Source of the DNA: Prochlorococcus sp. AG-315-D17
GTDB lineage: Bacteria > Cyanobacteriota > Cyanobacteriia > PCC-6307 > Cyanobiaceae
Length of the DNA stretch: 21,188 bases
Assembly (NCBI GenBank): GCA_003283685.1
Contig: QBWD01000015.1
Location: forward strand, 1 to 21,188
Direction of reading: 5' to 3'
A program made the translations under genes and the position numbers. Of the stretch, positions 16,160 to 21,188 are shown one piece after another. Each line of letters begins with the position of its first letter. Position 1 is the first letter of the stretch. The notes beneath the pieces are model-generated. The model saw only the letters and a program-made list of their open reading frames with translations. It did no database searches and had not been told where the DNA came from.

Positions 16160-18049
16160 TTGATTGTAGCGACAACAAAAAAGACCAATAATGCCAAAAA
16201 TAGGTCAGATAACGTTCTGTCCAAATATGCGATCAAATATGTAAGAGTTTCAACGCTTGTTCAAGGTGAAGAAGATAAGTCTGGACTTGCTCGCCAAGAC
16301 GATGGATTTAATAAATGGTGCGCAGATCATCCTGATTACACGCCTTGGGAGGATGAGTTCTCTGATATTGGAAAATCAGCTTTCAAGGATTACAAAAAAA
16401 GAGGTGCTTTAACAGCAATTATTGATTTAGCCGAAAAAGGGAAGTTTGGAGATAATCCCTGCTTAGTAATTGATTCAGTGTCGAGGTTATGCCGAGAGCC
16501 TCAGAAAGAAGCTAATAAACTACTCAATCGAATATTTGATGCTGGCCTCTCAATATCAGTTTGCGAATTAGGAAACCAGATTTTTACAGAGAACGATCAA
16601 ATCGTTTACATCATTTTCCAAGTGATGTTCCTAGTAGCTCATGGAGAGAGTAGAGAAAAAAGCCACAGGCAAAGAGGACTCCATGACAATCACGTTGAAC
16701 GATTAAAGAAGCATGATTTCTCTCTCATGTTCACCGAGAGAAGCCCATCAATTACAAAATATTTTTATCCCTTCTGGCTTGATTTTCACAAAGCCACTCG
16801 CACAAAAGATGCCCACTTCACCAAAAACGAAAAGGCAGAGTGGGCGGCAAAAATATTTGAGTGGGCTATTGAGGTAGGAAGTCCGACAATTTCAAAACGT
16901 CTTTATGAAATGGGTATCTATGCACCTAATAAAAAAGGTAAATGGCCTCTTAGTAGAGACACTATTGATGGTTGGTTAAAACATCGAGGAGCAATTGGAG
17001 AGTTTCAAAAATGGACAACTGAAACAGGCAAAGAAGGACAAACAAAAGTAAATAAAAGAGGTAAACCTATAAAAGGCGTTTTCCCTCCACTAGTGCCCAA
17101 AGAATTATTTGAGTTGGTACAAAAGAAGAGAACCAAGAGAGTAAGAACTAAAGATCCACTCCCAACAAAGAAGCATCACTATCTATTTGCGAAATCTACT
17201 TTTTGTTCAGAGTGCGGCCAACCAACAGTTTTTCAATCTTGGAATAAACAGCTAAAAAGTGGAGAAAAAGAACTTTATAAATATCTTCGATGTAAAGCGG
17301 GTTATAGCAAAGCTGAGGATATTTGCACTTGTACTAAACGATTCACAATCCTAAAACCAAATGTTGATCTAGAGCTAGATATTCTGAATCGCTTGACCTG
17401 TTATCGATGGGCTGATTTCCTAAAAGACGACGAGTCGGAAAAGAAAATAAACGCTTTAAAGAAAAAATCAATTCGCATGGAAGATTTATTAAACAAAGCT
17501 GAGCAAGAATTAATAAACGCTAGAGAAGCTGAGTTGGATTATTTAAAACAAGGTCGAGCAGCTCCTATTGCATTAGAAGATTTAAAAGAGTCAGCTCAAA
17601 AAAAATATGAGGAAGCTGATTTGGAATTAAACCTTGTGAATTTAGAAATACGAAAAGAGGAAAGTAAACCGCGCGGCTTGGTGGCTCAGAAAGCGAACCA
17701 GAAAAGAGTTAAGGATTTTATTGAATCAGGACGTAAAGGTATAGAAGCAAGAAGAGAGTTTAATTCTTGGTTTATCAATGAAGGCTTAGTAGTTGTGATG
17801 GATCTAAGAACTGGAGACTTTGAAATCGGTATCGGGAAGCAAGCGAAAGAAGGCCATTTAGTTGAACTTGAATTTACAGAGAAAGATGGCTTATACGCTC
17901 AAGGTGAAACGATTCAAGAGGTCATGGAGGGAAGGAAAGCCATAAGAAAACTTAGAGACACCTATTTCAAAATGAAAGCCTTAGAAAAGGAACATGTCTG
18001 GACAAAAAAAGATCGAGCCAAAGTTGATAAATTCTTCGGAGGGGATTAA
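16160..18049 (+). CDS. Large serine recombinase / integrase
   Basis: Site-specific recombinase that integrates and excises mobile DNA through a covalent phosphoserine link. The 629-residue protein has the resolvase-type catalytic domain at about 23-165: YVRVST with the nucleophile Ser31, the downstream GLARQ segment, and SVSRLCRE (108-113) with conserved arginines. A recombinase DNA-binding domain follows (about 195-310), then a zinc ribbon with Cys349, Cys352, Cys378 and Cys389 or 391 inside the FCSECGQ to ICTCTKR stretch. A coiled coil lies at about 430-510 (ALKKKSIRMEDLLNKAEQEL onward). The length is full, so it may be active. The start is TTG at 16160 with a weak ribosome site; the frame opens at 16136 and contains no ATG before the catalytic motif. 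First gene after the chromosomal block, same strand as the pilin-lectin gene. Confidence 0.93.
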   Translation: MIVATTKKTNNAKNRSDNVLSKYAIKYVRVSTLVQGEEDKSGLARQDDGFNKWCADHPDYTPWEDEFSDIGKSAFKDYKKRGALTAIIDLAEKGKFGDNPCLVIDSVSRLCREPQKEANKLLNRIFDAGLSISVCELGNQIFTENDQIVYIIFQVMFLVAHGESREKSHRQRGLHDNHVERLKKHDFSLMFTERSPSITKYFYPFWLDFHKATRTKDAHFTKNEKAEWAAKIFEWAIEVGSPTISKRLYEMGIYAPNKKGKWPLSRDTIDGWLKHRGAIGEFQKWTTETGKEGQTKVNKRGKPIKGVFPPLVPKELFELVQKKRTKRVRTKDPLPTKKHHYLFAKSTFCSECGQPTVFQSWNKQLKSGEKELYKYLRCKAGYSKAEDICTCTKRFTILKPNVDLELDILNRLTCYRWADFLKDDESEKKINALKKKSIRMEDLLNKAEQELINAREAELDYLKQGRAAPIALEDLKESAQKKYEEADLELNLVNLEIRKEESKPRGLVAQKANQKRVKDFIESGRKGIEARREFNSWFINEGLVVVMDLRTGDFEIGIGKQAKEGHLVELEFTEKDGLYAQGETIQEVMEGRKAIRKLRDTYFKMKALEKEHVWTKKDRAKVDKFFGGD

Positions 18050-18249
18050 GCCATAGACCACCGCCTAGCAGTAGTGCCCGAAACTCCATAAATTCCACCA
18101 ATCTTTTTCCAGCTCCACCCGTATTTTCTATACCTGTTAATTCTTGTTTTCTTGGTATCTAACGCCCAGACAAAAAGCATTATTGAAATTAACAGCAGGG
18201 CTTCTCAACATTTGAAGACACTTCTATTAATCCAATCTAGATTGACTAG
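18050..18249. other. Spacer between integrase and pilin-lectin gene
   Basis: A 200-base gap with no open frame of note. It should contain the promoter of the pilin-lectin gene, but I cannot place one reliably. AATCTAGATT (18234-18243), a 10-base palindrome, lies 7 bases before the ATG. Confidence 0.4.
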
Positions 18250-19200
18250 ATGGAGCAAAGTTTAAAGCCAAAAACTCTTAAGCAAGGTGAGCACGGTTTT
18301 TCTTTAATTGAACTTGTAGTTGTTGTCTCTGTACTGGCAGTCTTATCTGCGATTGCAATACCAACATTTGTTTGCACTACGCGTAAAGCAAGGGCAACAA
18401 CTGCGTTAGCTGCCTTAAAACAAATACAAACTGAGTGCACTGTTAAGAAAACAAATCGGGAAGATATAACTTCAACATTTACCACAAGTAATCTTCAAGG
18501 ATATGAAATTGAATCAGATGGAGGGAATAGCTGTGATGGCAAGCAAGGTACGGGATTGATTCGTGCGATACCTAGTGAACCAGATCAATTGCCTACTTTT
18601 ATATTGGCGTCTAATAGCAATGAATTAACTTATAAATTTAAAGGTCAGGAGGGAAAAGACCTGTCTAATGGTTTGCAATTGGTTTGTTCCACCTCTAATA
18701 GTAGTGATGCATTGAAGAAAGAACTTGAAGCAAAAGAAGGTGTAATTAAAGATACTTTTGTTGAAAGAGGTTGTTCTGCTTATGTTTGGGTAGATGGACC
18801 AAAATGGGATGATGCTCAGGCGATTGCCAAAAGTCTTGGAGGAAACTTAGCTACGATTAATGATGACGAAGAGAATGAATGGGTAGTTAATCAATTTACT
18901 CAGAAAGTATTGAATGATGTAAGTGATGATGGTCAAGGAATTAAAAACTTGTTTATTGGTCTGACACGAAACGACGTGGAAAAGGATGTAGGTTCAAATG
19001 ACGGTTGGGTCTCAGGTGAGTCTTCCATTTATAGGCCTGACTATTGGGGTTCTCAGGGTAAAGGTGATGATTGGGATGGTAATTACAGTGCTCTTGCGAT
19101 AAGAGATGCAGACGGGTATACAGATTTAGAATGGAATGATTTTCCTGATTGGCAAGCTGAGGGCGTAGGGCTTGTAGAAATACCAATATGTAATAACTAG
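18250..19200 (+). CDS. Type IV prepilin with C-terminal C-type-lectin-like domain
   Basis: Protein of 316 residues with two recognisable parts. The amino end is a type IV prepilin or pseudopilin: a 16-residue positive leader ends at GEHG, cleavage is expected before F17 in GFSLIELVVVV, and Glu21 is the +5 glutamate. The hydrophobic helix runs to about residue 40, followed by a pilin-like body to about 165 with several cysteines. The carboxy part (about 174-314) fits a C-type-lectin-like domain: the phrase AYVWVDGPKWDDAQAIAKSLGGNLATIND, then FIGLTRND, DGWVSGE and EWNDF, where WND is the usual calcium-site motif. It would be cut by PilD, placed in the membrane and possibly displayed on a pilus as a carbohydrate- or protein-binding tip. 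No pilus assembly genes lie in the window, so host machinery must be used. It lies between an integrase and phage genes. Confidence 0.87.
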   Translation: MEQSLKPKTLKQGEHGFSLIELVVVVSVLAVLSAIAIPTFVCTTRKARATTALAALKQIQTECTVKKTNREDITSTFTTSNLQGYEIESDGGNSCDGKQGTGLIRAIPSEPDQLPTFILASNSNELTYKFKGQEGKDLSNGLQLVCSTSNSSDALKKELEAKEGVIKDTFVERGCSAYVWVDGPKWDDAQAIAKSLGGNLATINDDEENEWVVNQFTQKVLNDVSDDGQGIKNLFIGLTRNDVEKDVGSNDGWVSGESSIYRPDYWGSQGKGDDWDGNYSALAIRDADGYTDLEWNDFPDWQAEGVGLVEIPICNN

Positions 19201-19209
19201 GTTCTTTCT

Positions 19210-19240
19210 GGGCCTCCTGAATGGGTCATTCGAAGGGCTC
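19210..19240 (+). terminator. Hairpin just after the pilin-lectin stop
   Basis: GAATG (19219-19223) and CATTC (19227-19231) close a 3-base loop. Outer bases 19210-19218 and 19232-19240 pair imperfectly with some G-T pairs and two mismatches. It lies 10 bases after the stop and could end transcription, but no T-run follows. Confidence 0.35.
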
Positions 19241-19326
19241 GGATTCTGTCTAGCGTTAGCCTAAATAATTAGAGACAGTGGTTAATACAGTCATAGCAAT
19301 GGATTAGAGGTTAATAGTGGTTATTT

Positions 19327-19351
19327 GACAACAGCCAAAAGTAGGGTTGTC
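19327..19351 (-). terminator. Dyad downstream of the small DNA-binding gene
   Basis: GACAAC (19327-19332) and GTTGTC (19346-19351) form a six-pair stem a few bases past the stop of the minus-strand gene (19358). It is a weak candidate terminator between two convergent genes. The 19201-19357 gap holds no gene; GGTTAATA is present twice, at 19280-19287 and 19309-19316. Confidence 0.3.
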
Positions 19352-19357
19352 TCAAGT

Positions 19358-19579
19358 TTAAAAATGGTTACTTATAACGCCATTAGCCTTCCATTGAATA
19401 ACTGAGCCTAGATAATCCTTTAATTTTGGCTTTCCATGAGGTGTCAATAAAAGTTGATCACGCCCATTAACCTCGATCAGATAGTCATTCAAATAACCAT
19501 CCCGCTTGAGCCGATATAGCACCGATCTAGTCTTGTAGCCCATCAACCTAGCCGTTTCGCTAAATGTTGCAATTGCCAT
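19358..19579 (-). CDS. Small DNA-binding protein, winged-helix/excisionase- or terminase-small-subunit-like
   Basis: Protein of 73 residues. The first half (TFSETARLMGYKTRSVLYRLKRDGYLNDY) reads as a helix-turn-helix of the MerR/excisionase or Nu1 type, in which a motif of the form xxEAARLLGxxSRxxxYRLxxxGxL contacts DNA. The second half (LLLTPHGKPKLKDYLGSVIQW) could be the wing and a closing helix. It may be a recombination directionality factor for the integrase, a repressor, or a phage DNA-packaging small subunit; sequence alone does not decide. The ATG at 19579 has a dyad 15 bases upstream that may be its own operator. Same strand as the capsid gene but about 460 bases from it. Confidence 0.65.
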   Translation of the reverse strand: MAIATFSETARLMGYKTRSVLYRLKRDGYLNDYLIEVNGRDQLLLTPHGKPKLKDYLGSVIQWKANGVISNHF

Positions 19580-19594
19580 AATCGAAAACCATTA

Positions 19595-19619
19595 GTTAAG
19601 TTTGGTATTTGGACTTAAC
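19595..19619 (-). promoter_or_regulatory. Inverted repeat in front of the small DNA-binding gene, candidate operator
   Basis: GTTAAGT (19595-19601) and ACTTAAC (19613-19619) are perfect 7-base arms with an 11-base spacer, 15 bases upstream of the ATG at 19579. A related half-site TGAGTTAA is at 19662-19669. Such spacing fits a dimer-binding site and autoregulation. Confidence 0.45.
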
Positions 19620-19688
19620 AGCCCTTAAAGCCTTTCTATAACAGCTTAATTGGGCATAAGGTGAGTTAAGCGTCTCAAGTTCTCAGGG

Positions 19689-19790
19689 GTGACGCTAGAA
19701 AAATTCCGAGGCGAGAACAGACCCACAAAAGATTTTTCTAAAAGGGACCCAAGGGACGGATTGAACGGAAAAACCGCACGTACGGATTAA
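19689..19790 (+). CDS. Possible very small gene (33 residues), doubtful
   Basis: GTG start, 33 codons, stop TAA at 19788. The peptide is hydrophilic and rich in Lys, Arg and Asp (for example KDFSKRDPRDGLNGK), with a purine-rich AGGGG just before or overlapping the start. The composition looks more protein-like than random, but there is no homology I can recall and the length is too short to be sure. Confidence 0.2.
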   Translation: MTLEKFRGENRPTKDFSKRDPRDGLNGKTARTD

Positions 19791-19894
19791 CGGGAGGGTA
19801 AGAATTGGGACTTACATCGTTGGCCCGTGATTAACCATTGAAGGCCCGATACGACTTACACGGGGAAACATATAACCCGAAGCGTGGTTATTGA

Positions 19895-20050
19895 GTGGAG
19901 TACAAACCCAAAGAGCTGACAAGGCTAATTGATAAAGACCTCCACCCAAAAGATTGCGGGATGACAGCACCACCAAGGAGGGGAAAGTCTCCTGCGCCCT
20001 ATAACGACAAAAGCAAGGACGCATCACCCCGCGAGTTATCAGGCTGTTAA
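19895..20050 (+). CDS. Possible small gene (51 residues), doubtful
   Basis: GTG start directly after an in-frame TGA, 51 codons, stop TAA at 20048. The peptide is basic and proline-containing, with phrases such as PKELTRLIDKDLHPKDCG and PPRRGKSPAPYND. It overlaps the end of the capsid gene by 12 bases on the opposite strand. No clear ribosome site is seen. It may be a remnant of a longer gene cut at its 5' side. Confidence 0.22.
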   Translation: MEYKPKELTRLIDKDLHPKDCGMTAPPRRGKSPAPYNDKSKDASPRELSGC

Positions 20051-21166
20051 AGCGTCGTTCATGATTGCGAATGACTCAGCATTCCTTACACCTACATCTA
20101 TTGTTTGCATTGCTCTTAGCTCTACATTGCCAGCGGCATAAGAAGAACCGTAAGGATTCACAAGGATGTCTAATGCTCCCCACTGAGCGATTATTAAGTC
20201 AGACCAATTACCATAAATAACTGCTGAAGCTGTTCCTGAAGCACTTCCTTTTGTGAGATTAGAGGGAACCTGTTGAGAGACTTCGCAACGTCTACCCCAT
20301 AATGTTGCAGGAGCACCAGCAACCATAGAACCAGGGCCAAGTAGATAGTTTCCGTCACTGTCTTTTGTCTTAAGAAGTTTTGTAAGAACTTGGTTATTAG
20401 TTAAGAAACCAGTGCGTCCAACATCAGCAGAATCTTGAGAAACCGCCGCGATCAAATCAGCTAAATGGTCGTATGTAATTGTTGCCCCGTTAGTTCCTCC
20501 AACGACTGAATTTACCCCTGAAGTTGATAAAATTCCTGTTGGCTGATTGCTCGAACCAGACCCCGCGATACAAGCCAAATCAATTGCCGCTGCTAGGTTT
20601 TGGGTTAAGTCATTTCTTACTAATAATTCAATATCTGGAGTTGATTGCAACTCTTGGATACGAGTCCAGCTGGAGAGGCCACCGACTGTTTTTGGAGTAA
20701 GTGAAATCTTATCGAATGTTGCATTAGCTTCTGTGATATTGCTGCCCTCAGCAACCCAATAAGTAGAAGTCAATGAAGCTTGACGAGGTATGTCTAAATT
20801 ACCGACGTTTCCTCCCAAAATGGTCGCTCCTAGTTCAACTACCTTGAGTTGTTTGCGGAGCGCGTCCACGAAATTGGAGCTATCCAAAACTGTGCCCACT
20901 AGATTTCCTGCGGCGTTGGCAGTTCCAGTTGTGTAAGCAGTTCTGGTTTGAAGGTTGTTAGGGATATAAAAACCTCTTGGCCTTGTACCCATTTGCCCAG
21001 CGATGGCATTAGAGCATTCACGCTCGAAACCAGCATCAGTAAAATCATTCTCTACAACTGCGCGAACCATCTTAACGATGGAATAACGTTGTTGCTCTTG
21101 TGGGTCTAAAGGAAGACTTCCTAGATCCTCTGGAGGATTCATGTAATCAGTTACGAAATTCGACAT
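20039..21166 (-). CDS. Phage major capsid protein, HK97 fold
   Basis: Protein of 375 residues of the phage capsid family that builds the icosahedral head. The amino part FERECSNAIAGQMGTRPRGFYIP leads into the typical LVGTVLDSSNFVDALRKQL and VVELGATIL, then NLDIPRQASLTSTYWVAEG and FDKISLTPKTVGGLSSWTR. The middle has LTQNLAAAIDLACIAGSGSSNQPTGIL, and the end VELRAMQTIDVGVRNAESFAI fits the P-domain strands. In many relatives a protease/scaffold segment is fused upstream of this region; here the protein starts with only about 30 residues before it, so the protease must be separate, supplied by a helper, or absent. No portal, terminase large subunit or tail gene is visible downstream; upstream lies outside the window. 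The stop is TGA at 20039-20041. The sequence looks less AT-rich than the host genes. Confidence 0.93.
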   Translation of the reverse strand: MSNFVTDYMNPPEDLGSLPLDPQEQQRYSIVKMVRAVVENDFTDAGFERECSNAIAGQMGTRPRGFYIPNNLQTRTAYTTGTANAAGNLVGTVLDSSNFVDALRKQLKVVELGATILGGNVGNLDIPRQASLTSTYWVAEGSNITEANATFDKISLTPKTVGGLSSWTRIQELQSTPDIELLVRNDLTQNLAAAIDLACIAGSGSSNQPTGILSTSGVNSVVGGTNGATITYDHLADLIAAVSQDSADVGRTGFLTNNQVLTKLLKTKDSDGNYLLGPGSMVAGAPATLWGRRCEVSQQVPSNLTKGSASGTASAVIYGNWSDLIIAQWGALDILVNPYGSSYAAGNVELRAMQTIDVGVRNAESFAIMNDALTA

Positions 21167-21188
21167 TTCTTTAGGAGTTGAATGTTCA

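Larger units (their letters stand above)
19580..20038. other. 459-base stretch without a convincing gene, rich in short repeats
   Basis: By eye this is less AT-rich than the host genes. It contains AAGGGAC twice (19742-19748, 19751-19757), a diverged direct repeat ACGGATTGAACGG / ACGGATTAACGGG (19756-19768, 19782-19794), GGCCCG twice near 19822 and 19842, and a 5-base stem AGGAG/CTCCT (19976-19980, 19989-19993). Two short plus-strand frames read in a protein-like way (19689-19790 and 19895-20050). A minus-strand frame of 71 codons (19812-20027) lacks features of a real protein. It could hold a promoter, a replication or packaging site, a structured RNA, or eroded genes. Confidence 0.45.

Noticed and set aside
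16099..18253. Inverted 9-base match CCATCTAGT (16099-16107) and ACTAGATGG (18245-18253) flanking the integrase
   Set aside because: The match is short, not extended on either side and includes the pilin start codon; chance is a sufficient explanation.
18774..19200. Lectin domain as the variable protein of a diversity-generating retroelement
   Set aside because: No reverse transcriptase or template repeat is present in the window, and the domain reads as a classical C-type lectin-like domain, not the formylglycine-enzyme-like variable fold.
19201..19260. tRNA-like T-loop (ATTCGAA) near the pilin-lectin 3' end, as a possible tRNA fragment or att site
   Set aside because: The flanking bases do not form a 5-pair T-stem and no acceptor or anticodon arm can be built on either strand.
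19812..20027. Minus-strand 71-codon frame directly after the capsid gene
   Set aside because: It begins with GTG-ATG close to the capsid stop, but the peptide has no domain-like pattern, odd Cys/Arg composition and competing plus-strand frames; not supported as a gene.
1..21188. CRISPR array or rRNA/tRNA gene
   Set aside because: No regularly spaced repeats of CRISPR type and no rRNA or complete tRNA cloverleaf were found on reading both strands.

Overview
The window looks like the chromosome of a low-GC marine picocyanobacterium, most likely Prochlorococcus (a low-light lineage is my guess). The reasons are a cyanobacterial AbrB-type regulator, a UPF0284-type CobT, a DUF2232 membrane protein, an aa3-type oxidase operon with the YSHP motif, a groL with no adjacent groES, a picocyanobacterial-style pilin leader, short intergenic gaps and AT-rich coding sequence. 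The assignment rests on recalled protein families and gene order; no search was run.

Bases 1-16076 read as ordinary, conserved chromosome. A tight forward operon runs from the 3' part of topA through a small lipoprotein, a DUF2232 membrane protein, a UPF0284/CobT-like protein and a Tat-type lipoprotein resembling a solute-binding protein. ribE follows, convergent with a cyAbrB regulator. Cytochrome c oxidase ctaC-ctaD-ctaE lies on the minus strand. Its heme A supply genes ctaA-ctaB diverge from it, and a DrrA/DrrB-like ABC exporter and a hypothetical acidic protein follow them. Then comes monocistronic groL on the minus strand, divergent from a conserved-looking 58-residue membrane peptide. 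Heme A made by CtaA and CtaB is the cofactor of CtaD, so 6.3-11.5 kb is one functional unit.

Bases 16077 to the right edge are accessory and look like an integrated mobile element whose far end lies outside the window. A large serine integrase sits directly after the 58-residue gene. Next comes an unusual gene coding for a type IV prepilin N-terminus joined to a C-type-lectin-like domain. On the opposite strand lie a very small winged-helix-type DNA-binding protein, a stretch of about 460 bases with small repeats and no convincing gene, and a free-standing HK97-type phage major capsid protein. Integrase, small regulator or terminase-like protein and lone capsid gene suggest a phage satellite or decayed prophage; the pilin-lectin would be its cargo. 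An 8-base half-site is shared between a perfect 16-base palindrome in front of the integrase and the region in front of the small DNA-binding gene, which suggests a common regulator.

The most interesting items are the pilin-lectin fusion as mobile-element cargo, the satellite-like layout, the possible shared operator, the structured 19580-20038 region, and the non-CIRCE palindrome upstream of groL.
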